Of a stretch of 64,000 bases of DNA, positions 9,983 to 19,228 are shown piece by piece. The position numbers and the translations under genes are program-made. The DNA comes from Torulaspora globosa (Eukaryota > Ascomycota > Saccharomycetes > Saccharomycetales > Saccharomycetaceae), in NCBI RefSeq assembly GCF_014133895.1, contig NC_050730.1, positions 248,001 to 312,000 on the forward strand, given 5' to 3'. Numbering within the stretch: position 1 is the stretch's first letter; each line of letters begins with the position of its first letter. Under the pieces are notes generated by a model. The model had not been told where the DNA came from. It did not search any database and saw only the letters and a program-made list of their open reading frames with translations.

Positions 9983-9989
9983 TGTTTCA
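9983..9989 (-). promoter_or_regulatory. Pheromone response element upstream of FUS2
   Basis: The minus strand reads TGAAACA, a perfect Ste12-binding pheromone response element, 128 bp before the FUS2 ATG. A second weaker match (GAAAC core) is near 9954. The match is short; support comes from the identity of the downstream gene. Confidence 0.6.
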
Positions 9990-10038
9990 TATGTTACGCG
10001 CGATACCATGGTAACAGGAAAGGCAGAAAGGCCCACAT

Positions 10039-13000
10039 CTATTTATCTAACGTTACATAAGTATGATCCAGCCCACCTCTGCCGATAAATTCTGTCACAA
10101 CCTTGAAGCGATCTTTCGTATTCTGGTCGTCGTTCAATGCCATATGTAAAAGGTCCAATTTAGTGCTAGCCTCGCGTTGAGCTTGAAGCAACTTTTCAGA
10201 CGTTTCTATCTCTACTATGCATTTGGGGCACCTAAAAATGCTCTCCCCGTCTTCTGAAGTACCAATCTCGTTGAGACATCTCTTGTGGTAAACATGCTCG
10301 CATTTGAAGTATACAATCGGCAGCTCCAAGGTTGTATTACACATACAGCACTTGAAATTTTTGAGCTTAATCCTTGAAGGTTCTTCCAAACGTGACAAAG
10401 AGCTCAATTTCTCTTTCTTCGTCTCGAGCTCTGCTCTATAAGAGTCAACCAACTTGCGAGTCCTCTTTATCTGATCTTCTTCTTGCTGAACATGATTGAT
10501 TAAGATGTCTTGAACAACACCATAGGTGACCACGTTCGTCGATGCTAGCAGTTGCAGCAAATCCAGGATTGTCATCAGGCCCTTTTGTACTATCTTGTCC
10601 AGTAGTTTTTCCTTTAATACCTTCTCGCCACCAATCTCTTTCAAAACATGTTTGGAGGAGATAAAGTAAGTAAGGGCGACTCTGAAGAGGTAGGGCTCTG
10701 TCTCTTCGTGAGTCTCAAGGAATTCCAGGCACTTGACAGCTTCTCCGGCAAATATCAACGAGCGCATAGTGTTGACTAAGCCCGCTTTTTGCGCACTATC
10801 GAGCCCAGAATCGGATTTTTCTATTGTGGTATGATTTCCGACGCCGTAGATGTCCAACTCGTTCATATGTGCGATAAGCATCATTAATGAGTTATCGATA
10901 GGTTTTCCGGACGTGGAGTCAGAGTCTTCAGCAACTAACTCATTACTTAGCTTGAGAATCCTTTCAGCCCTTACTTTCCAGTCGTCTTGACGTTCGGCCA
11001 CATCACTTGCAGCCAAGGACAAGTATAAATCATACAGCGTTGTTAGGATCACCTGTTTGTCCTCTCGGGAGCCCTCATATTGTTGATAGCTTTCCAAGCA
11101 GGCCTCTAAAAATACAACGAACTCGAAGGGTTTAGAAATGAAAGCAATGAAAACCAATGATGGTTTTGGTGGATGATACGTTGGAGCTCTCTTAAGGCCT
11201 TTTTGATCTTCTGCTTTTCTCTTATTCATCTTGTCATTCATGTAACCAAGAAAAGTCTTGTAACTGTAAAAGACGATATTCTCATCTTGCGCATCATGAT
11301 TCGGCTCATTGGCAGCTTTCATATCATAGGAAGCTGGCTCATATTTGCCGGTGAAGACATCTATCAGTAAAAGATTCGTTTCGTTAGGTAGCTTCTCCAG
11401 CAGTTTCTTCGAGAAAGCGACCAAAATTCTTAAGGTGTCGTCAATTGACAAACTCCGGATGTATTTCAATGCCGAATGCGGATCATTTAACGAGTTTAGC
11501 AACACCTCCACTATGAGCACGGGATCCCTCGCGTATCTGGATACCAACTGATAAGCCAAGGATGGGTAATTTGATTCCTGAAGTAAACTAACCACAAGCT
11601 CCAAGTCGAAAAGTGTCTTATCAGAATAAAAAAAGGCCTCATCATCGAGATCTCTCGTGATGATTTCTTCGGAGAATTTGCCAGATCTTGTGAAATGGTC
11701 GATGAAGAATCTCAGCTGATCCTCGGCCTTCATTTTAATCAAAGCGATGAGAAGCAAAGTAATATGATCTGAATTAGCGACATCCTTCTTGACAAGTGAC
11801 CATAAAAAGTCGGCAAGGTTTTCCAGTCCTTTGGGGTCAGGATTCTCAACAATGCCGAATTTAGAGATAATTTCGCTTGTTTCGACAACGTCTAGGCACT
11901 GAATATATTGGTCTACCGCCTCACTTTTCAAGTCTTTCCTATAAAGCCAATCACCGTATTTCTTGTGAATATGCTGTATTTGCAGGGGATCCAAATTATG
12001 CTGATCTGCTAGTTCAAGTGCAAAGGGGAAGAGCTCCTTCTTGACAACGATATCCAGCTGTTCTTGCAGGTCTTTCTGCGTCAGTTGGTAGAGAAGAACC
12101 TCTGAAGTTAGCAGATAGACGCAGTCACTTAAAAGTACGTCCACCACCGCGCTTGAGATGAACATGTCGAAAGCGATGATTTTGTTTCGCAAATCGATAA
12201 TGATAACTTTATTTGCGTTTGATTGCGACAACTCTTCCACTTGCAATACGGTAGACTGCGAATACTCTGCCTGGAGAACGAGCAAAATATGGTCCTTGTC
12301 GATGGGACACACCCGATGCACAGCGGGGATGCTGAGCGCCATTGATTTTCTATCGCCATTGGCGCCAAAAAACACCAAGTTATCCTCTAAAACGCAGACA
12401 TACTCATTAGTGAACCTATTGAATACTCCACAATGCAGATCCACACCCTTCTTGGGCTCCAGCACAAGATCCGGCTGGCCTTTATTGCGACCTGTTGTAT
12501 TGAACAACAGGACCCTGGCAGTAGTCGAAGCGAAGCAAACAGTGGCGTCCGCGTTGAAGCATAGAGAAGTCAGTGGTTCTCTGCTAGGATCCTCGTAGAT
12601 AATCCTCTGTCTCGAACCTCTGTCTCGAGGAAGATCTCCCCGTACAAGCAATATCCGTCCGTTGGCAAACCCAACGGCGATGCACGACAAATCGCGACTG
12701 ATGGACACCACAGAGATGGGAAACGTGTTGTTGCCATTCTTGACCTCGACCTCGGCATGGTACGACTTCTCATCACGCGGCAGCGCCTGTAACTTGTATA
12801 TCCTAATCAGGGATGGCCTGCCGACCTGTTCTGCGACTGCCACGAGGAACCCCTGTCCCGCGACCTCGAGGTGGTTGATCTGATAACCATCCTGGAACGC
12901 TCGAAATTCATGTTCAACCCTCGAGTTGCCCAAATCCACCACTCTAACCACCGTTGACTTCACCGCGACCACTAGCCTGCCCCGGCCCACGGGAGCTGCC

Positions 13001-13134
13001 GCAGACACCGTAGGATCAGCATACAGCGGCGAGTCCGAACCCAGCAGCGGATCCCGAAGCGGAACGCTCTCATAGAACTGAAACTGTCTCCACGACGCCA
13101 ACATGACCCACTCCCCGGCGCGTTCGCTAGCCAT
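10039..13134 (-). CDS. PEP5: Vps11/Pep5, class C core subunit of HOPS and CORVET
   Basis: 1031 residues (S. cerevisiae 1029). Core scaffold of the CORVET and HOPS tethering complexes, which act with Rab5/Rab7 in endosome and vacuole fusion. The N-terminal third is a beta-propeller; the middle is an alpha-solenoid with clathrin-heavy-chain-like repeats (for example 'LFPFALELADQHNLDPLQIQ'). A RING-H2 domain sits at about 930-972 with cysteines and histidines in CCMC, FKCEHVYHKRC and FRCPKC, which in this family helps bind Vps18. The ATG at 13134 gives an N-terminus of family length. Corresponds to YMR231W. Confidence 0.96.
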   Translation of the reverse strand: MASERAGEWVMLASWRQFQFYESVPLRDPLLGSDSPLYADPTVSAAAPVGRGRLVVAVKSTVVRVVDLGNSRVEHEFRAFQDGYQINHLEVAGQGFLVAVAEQVGRPSLIRIYKLQALPRDEKSYHAEVEVKNGNNTFPISVVSISRDLSCIAVGFANGRILLVRGDLPRDRGSRQRIIYEDPSREPLTSLCFNADATVCFASTTARVLLFNTTGRNKGQPDLVLEPKKGVDLHCGVFNRFTNEYVCVLEDNLVFFGANGDRKSMALSIPAVHRVCPIDKDHILLVLQAEYSQSTVLQVEELSQSNANKVIIIDLRNKIIAFDMFISSAVVDVLLSDCVYLLTSEVLLYQLTQKDLQEQLDIVVKKELFPFALELADQHNLDPLQIQHIHKKYGDWLYRKDLKSEAVDQYIQCLDVVETSEIISKFGIVENPDPKGLENLADFLWSLVKKDVANSDHITLLLIALIKMKAEDQLRFFIDHFTRSGKFSEEIITRDLDDEAFFYSDKTLFDLELVVSLLQESNYPSLAYQLVSRYARDPVLIVEVLLNSLNDPHSALKYIRSLSIDDTLRILVAFSKKLLEKLPNETNLLLIDVFTGKYEPASYDMKAANEPNHDAQDENIVFYSYKTFLGYMNDKMNKRKAEDQKGLKRAPTYHPPKPSLVFIAFISKPFEFVVFLEACLESYQQYEGSREDKQVILTTLYDLYLSLAASDVAERQDDWKVRAERILKLSNELVAEDSDSTSGKPIDNSLMMLIAHMNELDIYGVGNHTTIEKSDSGLDSAQKAGLVNTMRSLIFAGEAVKCLEFLETHEETEPYLFRVALTYFISSKHVLKEIGGEKVLKEKLLDKIVQKGLMTILDLLQLLASTNVVTYGVVQDILINHVQQEEDQIKRTRKLVDSYRAELETKKEKLSSLSRLEEPSRIKLKNFKCCMCNTTLELPIVYFKCEHVYHKRCLNEIGTSEDGESIFRCPKCIVEIETSEKLLQAQREASTKLDLLHMALNDDQNTKDRFKVVTEFIGRGGLDHTYVTLDK

Positions 13135-13217
13135 GTAATGAATGCTGTGACTTAAACTCGCTCTTATTTATTACTTAGGGAAACAGAGAAAATAAAAAAT
13201 ACACATAGCTACACTAT

Positions 13218-13535
13218 CTAGTATCTTCTCTGTGGTCTTTGGGTCTGGGATCTGTCTTGCATGTAAGTGCCTGGGACGATGTGCTCTGGCAAGTTCAAGT
13301 ACTCTCTCAAGTACTCCACACCTTGTTCGGTCAAGGTGTAGTAGTAGTATTGCCACGAGAATTGGGTTTTGACGTAACCCTTGGAGGTCAACGATTGCAA
13401 AGCCTTGATCACATACAAGTTCTTGGTGTCGATCTCCTCGTGTTGTGGCTGGTTGAAGTCCTTCTTGGCCACAACAACACCCTCTTGGAACAAGTATCTG
13501 TGAATCTTGGTTCTTTCTTCCTTTGGAATCAACAT
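13218..13535 (-). CDS. RPS10: Ribosomal protein eS10 (intronless)
   Basis: A 105-residue small-subunit protein, the same length as S. cerevisiae Rps10. It starts 'MLIPKEERTKIHRYLFQEG' and ends 'QRPQRRY'. In S. cerevisiae both RPS10 genes have an intron after the codon for the Q of YLFQ; here the frame runs through that point without a break, so the coding intron is absent. The frame stays open for 84 codons upstream, but that part is unlike any eS10 and is taken as leader. This is the single equivalent of RPS10A (YOR293W) and RPS10B (YMR230W). Rap1-like sites lie about 290-375 bp upstream. Confidence 0.97.
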   Translation of the reverse strand: MLIPKEERTKIHRYLFQEGVVVAKKDFNQPQHEEIDTKNLYVIKALQSLTSKGYVKTQFSWQYYYYTLTEQGVEYLREYLNLPEHIVPGTYMQDRSQTQRPQRRY

Positions 13536-13826
13536 CTTTGTGCCGTTGCTCTGCGATCTCTTGGGTCTCTCTAGCTTCTCGTTAACAACTAAAAGACTGC
13601 AAGTAATCAATAAGTTGTCCCCGACTGCTATACTTGCCGACCTCTGGACAACCCATCCCAGGCTTCCACAAACCTCACACTCAATCTGCGCAGCGGCTCC
13701 GCCACCTCTGCCCGCTGCACAAACTGAACAATTTCCACTGCTCGCTGACCCTTTGCGTCGCTTGGGCCGAAAACACGCGCTTCCCACCCAGAAATCTACA
13801 CCTGTCCGATTGTCGCCAGTTTCGCG

Positions 13827-13908
13827 GATGCATGGGTCCCGCCCGAAGGAATCTCAAGATGCATGGGTGAAAATAACAGTCCATCAACCATCCGGGAACC
13901 CACACATC
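13827..13908 (-). promoter_or_regulatory. Candidate Rap1 sites in the RPS10/YOR292C promoter
   Basis: The 11-bp word GATGCATGGGT occurs at 13827-13837 and 13858-13868; its complement ACCCATGCATC resembles the Rap1 core. At 13896-13908 GAACCCACACATC matches 11 of 13 positions of the Rap1 consensus. Tandem Rap1 sites a few hundred bases before the ATG are typical of ribosomal-protein genes. Two orientations are present, and YOR292C starts 98 bp to the right, so either gene could be served. Confidence 0.5.
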
Positions 13909-14005
13909 CCAATCGTTTCAAACGGCCCTGCTTGACGACACAGGACTTAAGCCATCCCACCGGGGCCCTGGCGCCAACGGGCCCCTATCGCACGGCCACC
14001 AAACA

Positions 14006-14827
14006 ATGGAGAGCGGCGGATCCTGGGCTCACCATCTGGAGCCGCTACGCGAGCAGGTCGATTCGCTTGCGCACTGGCGGCTATTGCGAGTCTCTGTGGT
14101 GCACTGGTTCGTGCTCGCGATATGGTCCGCAAGCCTGTGGCGGTTCACCAGCGTGTACCGGGAACTGTATGGGAAGTCTGCGCTAGTGGCCAGCTTATGC
14201 ACCAACGTCTTGCTATACGGAATCTCGGACGCGCTGGCACAGGCGATCCACTGCTACGCGGCAGAGGCAGTTGACCCGCTGCCGCCGATCGTAGGCAGCA
14301 CCGCTCGCAACCTGGTGGACATCGATAGCGATAACCTGTCGGTGTTCAATGATTACGGCGGCGGAGCCGCCGTAATCGGATCTATGAGCGTCGAGGAGGA
14401 TGGGGAGGATGCGCCAGACACTTACTTCTTCGACTTCTATCGTTGGGTCTGTTTCATGGCGTGGGGCTTCACGCTCTCGTTCTTCCAGGTTCCCTGGTAC
14501 AAGTTCTTGAACTTCTTCTATACGGAGGACCCGACAGTGGTTCAGGTGCTGGAGCGCGTGTTGTCGGATCAACTGCTCTATTCGCCCGTGTCCCTTTACT
14601 GTTTCTTTATGTACTCGAGCTATGTGATGGAGGGCGGCGACGCGGCCGCGTTCGGCAGGAAGATCCAGCGGCTGTATGTGTCGACGCTCGGGTGCAACTA
14701 CCTGGTTTGGCCGGCGGTGCAGTTCGTCAACTTTCTGGCGGTGCCCAAACACCTGCAGGTGCCGTTCAGCTCGTCGGTCGGGCTGGCGTGGAACTGCTTC
14801 CTGTCGATGAGGAACGCCGCTCGCTGA
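14006..14827 (+). CDS. YOR292C: Mpv17/PMP22-family membrane protein
   Basis: 273 residues with about four hydrophobic segments. The family signature appears in the C-terminal half: a W-G-F-x-x-x-F motif ('WGFTLSFFQVPWYKFLNFF'), a D-Q-L motif ('LSDQLLYSPVSLYCFFM'), and 'NYLVWPAVQFVNF' followed by 'VGLAWNCFLS', as in Mpv17, Sym1 and PMP22 proteins. A 60-residue acidic insertion separates the first and second halves. Location is probably vacuolar or another organelle membrane; no function is established for YOR292C. The stop codon is only 18 bp from that of YPK9, tail to tail. GC content is higher than in the neighbours. Confidence 0.88.
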   Translation: MESGGSWAHHLEPLREQVDSLAHWRLLRVSVVHWFVLAIWSASLWRFTSVYRELYGKSALVASLCTNVLLYGISDALAQAIHCYAAEAVDPLPPIVGSTARNLVDIDSDNLSVFNDYGGGAAVIGSMSVEEDGEDAPDTYFFDFYRWVCFMAWGFTLSFFQVPWYKFLNFFYTEDPTVVQVLERVLSDQLLYSPVSLYCFFMYSSYVMEGGDAAAFGRKIQRLYVSTLGCNYLVWPAVQFVNFLAVPKHLQVPFSSSVGLAWNCFLSMRNAAR

Positions 14828-14845
14828 TCGGGGTATGTTAGAGTT

Positions 14846-17800
14846 CTATACGGCAATGGATGATACATTTCTGTCTTTGAGCAGGTTCTTGTACTTCTTG
14901 TTGCTTCTCTTCTTCTTGAAGTAGCGCTTGGCCCGCGGCGGGATTTGTAGCATGCAGTAGTAGTTGGCCAGTGCCCATGCCAGGATGAAAAGCTTGAAGT
15001 TGGTAGTGACGGTCGTGAGCTGGAATAGTCGGCCCCAGAACGAGGCTGGTGATGCAAACATCAGCGCGATGCTTAGGGCGACAGAGATGACGACGTCCGC
15101 TATGAAGCCCTTGTTCCGGGACGCCGGCTCCCTGTAGGGCGGACCCGTCGACAGCACCACGGCTGTCAGGATGTACTGGAAATTCGATACAAAAAAGAGC
15201 ACGGTGTTATCCGAGGACTGGACCATGTCGTCTCCGCCGACAATCGGCTTTTGGTACCAGTTCCTGTTCTGTGCCAGGAGCCAGGGAACCGCCTGGAACA
15301 GCAGGCAGATCGCGATGCTCAGTACGAGCGGAACGAGGATCTTGGGCGACACCAGGTTGGCGCTGGGCCTCTTCTTTGTCACAGTGTGGTACGGCCTGCA
15401 CCACGACATGAAGATAGCGAGTGGTATGATTAGCAGAAGGTCGATGTAGAGAAACTGGAAGTCGCCAAGATTCGACCCGCGGCAGTACAATATGGTGACG
15501 GTAATGAACTGAATCGCCGAGTAGAGACTCATGTATTGAAAGCAAGCAAAGGAGGTGACCAGGGAACCACGGCCCTCCTTGATCACATCTATAACACAGC
15601 TAATGTCAAATACCTGTGAGGTGAAAGGGGCTGCCACAGAGGCTTCGGCCTCCGATAACGATATTCCCACGTTGGCGGCTTTTAGGGCACCGCAGTCGTT
15701 TGCGCCGTCACCACAGAACCCAACGACGTAGTCAAGCTTCTGCAATTGCTCCATCAGCTCATGCTTTTCATCGGGAGACATCCTGGCGTATATGGAAGCT
15801 TTGATCAGGACCTCTTCCTTGTACGCTTCGGATATTTCACTATCATTTCTGAAAAGAACTCTAAACACGTCTCCTGTGATGGCAAGAGTGTAGTCTTCCG
15901 TGCCGTCCTCCGCTTTCAAGGTTCTCATATCCAGCACATTTTCAGAGTCGTTGACATCTCGCCACTCTATCTGCGGACCATCGCCACGCGGATTGTCGAC
16001 AAGAGCTGGGACGTACACTTTCTCGCAGTTGGTAAGACCTGATTCTTTGCCCACAGAAATCGCCGTCAGAATATTATCTCCCGTACACATAATGGTCCTG
16101 ATGTTCGCGTTGCGCAAAGTTTCCAAAGTCTCTGCAGTCTTGGCTTTCAGTTTGTTCTCAAAGATAATAAAGCCAAGGAACTCAAGGTTTGATTCTACCT
16201 CTTCCCTCGTTACTTTCTGCGAGTATAGCCATGTTCGCTTGCGTAAAGTTTTCCCTGCACAAGCAATAACTCTATAACCTGCATGCGTATAGTGATGCAA
16301 GAGAGCTTCGTAATCCTTTGGTAATGTGCTTTTATTGCAGATCTCTGCTATTATTTCTGGTGCACCTTTGGTGAAAGACCAATAGACGTCGTCACTGTTA
16401 GGCTTCACGATAACGCTCATCCTACGCAACTCCGAGAGAAACTCGAAACTTCTCACTATTCCCAGAAAATTGTGGGGATCGTTGTCGATGAATCGATTAT
16501 TCGGATCACTTCCGTTCGGATGGACCACAGCAGGTATAATGGTAGTGTTTTCGGGAAAAATGTCGCCCTCATGTCTTTGATCATACATAGAATGGAACTC
16601 ATGTTTTTGCAGATCTTCTTCGTAAGACCAACCTCCAAACTGGAACATTTTGAAATCTAATGGGTCCCCAAGTAGCTCATCATCAACTAAACGCAATGAA
16701 TGGCATGTTAACAACGCAACTAAGAAGCTTCTTGCTCGGAAATCTGATGGAGAATTGCAATCATTCAGAGAAAACTTTGGGAACACCTTGTCAATGCTTT
16801 GCTTGAGATCACTGAATTGGAAGCTATTGTGGGAGGACGGTTGCGAGACATGAACTCCTAAGATGTCAAGACCATCTTCAGTTAACGTGCCTGTTTTGTC
16901 AAAACACATAGTATCAACTTTCCCACATACATTAACTCTGGTTGGTGATATACAAAAAATCCCTCTCTTTTTTAACCTACTCAAGGCGAAATTTGTGCCA
17001 ATAGTCAATGTAGCAGGTAATGCGGGCGGGACGACTATTGTGATGATATCCAGCGCCCTTAAAATCATCGTTTTCTTGTCTAAGCCAATTTTGATAAAAC
17101 GCACACAGCTTATTGAAAAGCCGACCATGGCAATGATGGCCATAAAGGCAATATATTTGAAAGAATCCTCATAAAATTTGAAACTTGTTGGCTTAGGAAA
17201 AACCATCGACCGCACGAGCGAACCTTTTGTAGTGGAAAAGCCTGTCCTGACTACCATTGCAAGCGCAGCTGATTGTCCATGGGGAACGCGGGTTCTGATG
17301 ATCTTGGTTCCATTGAACAAAAACGACTTCGAAACATTACTGGAAATCTGCGTGTCCTGAAAATCGAGCAATAGCTGGTTCATGGTCTTCTGGTTCGCCG
17401 GGATTTTTGAAACGGGCACCGATTCTCCGGTGAGCATAGACTCATTGACTATGCAGTCACCTGAGAGTAGAATGGAGTCACAGGGTAAAATACTCAGGGC
17501 CGGATCTGAAACTTCGTATACATCACCTGGTACTAATTCTGACGAGTTAACATGAGTCCAAAACTCTTCCCTGAAAACCCTTACTTCGCAATTGAAGTGA
17601 GACATCTCCGCAAGGCGCTTGGAAGTCTTTCTGGTTTCAATCAAAGTGTCAACGATGGAGAATATTGATATCAAAAAGATACAGGCCGCATAGTAAAAGT
17701 AAGCATCGAGCGACCATAAAACTATCGAGAAGAGTTGAAAAACGTAAAAAGGATGAAGAGCCTCGTCGAAAAAAACTTGAGAGGTTGTCTTCACCTTCAA

Positions 17801-19228
17801 ATTGATATGGTTCTTTCCGAAGGCGAGAACACGATCTTCACATACCCCCCTGGTCAGACCCCGATGTACAGAAGCCAAATCCGTCCAATCTGGGTCCGCC
17901 CAATTATTATTGGTTCTGAAAATATCCTCTAACGGTGAATAAATGAATGTAATGTACCTATACTCAAAAGATATGAGAATGGGAATGCTGGGGTTGAGTT
18001 CACTGATTCGATGCATGTTGAAGTAGGAGCTGCCGTTTGGTTCCGGTGGATACGGCGCCATGGGCAGTAGAGTACTCATCGGCCTATTGTACCATTGCCT
18101 CTTCACCTCTATGCAGTTGAAATCGCCGTATTCACTTTCTACTATGACCCACTCAGCTGTTGCCAATGGTACCTTAATACCATAAATCTTAACTTTATAA
18201 TATGGCATCCATCTCATCAGCAGGTAAAAGAGGCCACCAGTGATTAGACATAGAACTCTAAAGAGCCAAAATCTCAAACGTGAAGTTTTGTAGCCAGCGA
18301 TACCTATCACCAGATCCTCTTCCGAGATATAAAACCTCTGGTAGTACTGTTGCGACGGAAGGTCAGGATAGAATTTATCATGATAGCGCGGTTTCAGGTA
18401 CTCCGCATGAGTTGAGGACTTCTTATAATATGCATTTGAATCTTCTTGCCCGGTAACATCATCTCCAAGATTATTCGAACCCTCACTGCCCGATGACGCA
18501 ATGGAATGATCAGAATCCTCATCCAACGCTCCATCAGCACGATCCTCCAGCTCGGACGGAACTCTATCTCTCAAACTGTACCGTGACGAACTTGCAGCTG
18601 AATGTACCGAAGGCGAATATCTTTTTGATGGTAATTCCCTATGCTGCGACTGTCTAGAAGCCCTCGACAGCGAGCGGCCTCTTTCTTGCAGGGATCCATA
18701 GAAGCTTCCGTTTGAAAAAGACGATCTTGGACTATGTATAGACGACCTCTGTGATCCATACCGGGAGTCTTGGAGGCGCTGCTGCTCATAGGCAGGGACG
18801 GAATCCCATCGCGTGTCATAATCGGTATGCTCAAGCGTCGAAGCCCCCTCAGCATTGCTTATCTCTTCTTCAGTGAAAAATCTGAAACGGTGGTTATTCG
18901 AAGAGCTTCGCGATCTTGCACTTGAAGGCTGAACCAGTGACTCTGCTTCGGCTAATCTGCGGCCTCTTCTGTCACCTATCCCGGAAGATATTGAGCTTGC
19001 CAGTATGTTGCTCGACTGAAACGAATGTGGATGATGAAACGAAACAATTGAACTGGGCACTGTCTCAAATGTTGCTCCCGCATACGGTTCCGTACTGTTT
19101 TGCTCTAAGACAACATCCGATGTTAAAGTAGTAGCTGTCGAGCCTGTTCTTACCGAAGAAAATGAGGACCTTTGCCTCGCTGGTATTCTAGTAGCTTCAT
19201 TGCTGGCGCAATATCGTTGGCCATCCAT
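14846..19228 (-). CDS. YPK9: P5B-type vacuolar ATPase Ypk9 (ATP13A2 relative)
   Basis: 1460 residues (S. cerevisiae 1472). A P-type ATPase of the vacuolar membrane; animal ATP13A2 exports polyamines from lysosomes, and yeast Ypk9 protects against manganese and other metals. The phosphorylated aspartate is D777 in CFDKTGTLTE. The PPALP motif at 734-738 in the fourth membrane segment identifies the P5B subtype. MLTGESVPV is the actuator loop and CGDGANDCGALKAA the hinge motif. About ten transmembrane helices are present. The first 270 residues are a serine-rich disordered tail, as in S. cerevisiae. Corresponds to YOR291W. Confidence 0.96.
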   Translation of the reverse strand: MDGQRYCASNEATRIPARQRSSFSSVRTGSTATTLTSDVVLEQNSTEPYAGATFETVPSSIVSFHHPHSFQSSNILASSISSGIGDRRGRRLAEAESLVQPSSARSRSSSNNHRFRFFTEEEISNAEGASTLEHTDYDTRWDSVPAYEQQRLQDSRYGSQRSSIHSPRSSFSNGSFYGSLQERGRSLSRASRQSQHRELPSKRYSPSVHSAASSSRYSLRDRVPSELEDRADGALDEDSDHSIASSGSEGSNNLGDDVTGQEDSNAYYKKSSTHAEYLKPRYHDKFYPDLPSQQYYQRFYISEEDLVIGIAGYKTSRLRFWLFRVLCLITGGLFYLLMRWMPYYKVKIYGIKVPLATAEWVIVESEYGDFNCIEVKRQWYNRPMSTLLPMAPYPPEPNGSSYFNMHRISELNPSIPILISFEYRYITFIYSPLEDIFRTNNNWADPDWTDLASVHRGLTRGVCEDRVLAFGKNHINLKVKTTSQVFFDEALHPFYVFQLFSIVLWSLDAYFYYAACIFLISIFSIVDTLIETRKTSKRLAEMSHFNCEVRVFREEFWTHVNSSELVPGDVYEVSDPALSILPCDSILLSGDCIVNESMLTGESVPVSKIPANQKTMNQLLLDFQDTQISSNVSKSFLFNGTKIIRTRVPHGQSAALAMVVRTGFSTTKGSLVRSMVFPKPTSFKFYEDSFKYIAFMAIIAMVGFSISCVRFIKIGLDKKTMILRALDIITIVVPPALPATLTIGTNFALSRLKKRGIFCISPTRVNVCGKVDTMCFDKTGTLTEDGLDILGVHVSQPSSHNSFQFSDLKQSIDKVFPKFSLNDCNSPSDFRARSFLVALLTCHSLRLVDDELLGDPLDFKMFQFGGWSYEEDLQKHEFHSMYDQRHEGDIFPENTTIIPAVVHPNGSDPNNRFIDNDPHNFLGIVRSFEFLSELRRMSVIVKPNSDDVYWSFTKGAPEIIAEICNKSTLPKDYEALLHHYTHAGYRVIACAGKTLRKRTWLYSQKVTREEVESNLEFLGFIIFENKLKAKTAETLETLRNANIRTIMCTGDNILTAISVGKESGLTNCEKVYVPALVDNPRGDGPQIEWRDVNDSENVLDMRTLKAEDGTEDYTLAITGDVFRVLFRNDSEISEAYKEEVLIKASIYARMSPDEKHELMEQLQKLDYVVGFCGDGANDCGALKAANVGISLSEAEASVAAPFTSQVFDISCVIDVIKEGRGSLVTSFACFQYMSLYSAIQFITVTILYCRGSNLGDFQFLYIDLLLIIPLAIFMSWCRPYHTVTKKRPSANLVSPKILVPLVLSIAICLLFQAVPWLLAQNRNWYQKPIVGGDDMVQSSDNTVLFFVSNFQYILTAVVLSTGPPYREPASRNKGFIADVVISVALSIALMFASPASFWGRLFQLTTVTTNFKLFILAWALANYYCMLQIPPRAKRYFKKKRSNKKYKNLLKDRNVSSIAV

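Noticed and set aside
13536..13787. 84-codon N-terminal extension of RPS10
   Set aside because: The eS10 protein begins at 13535 with the family length of 105 residues; the extension has no similarity to it.
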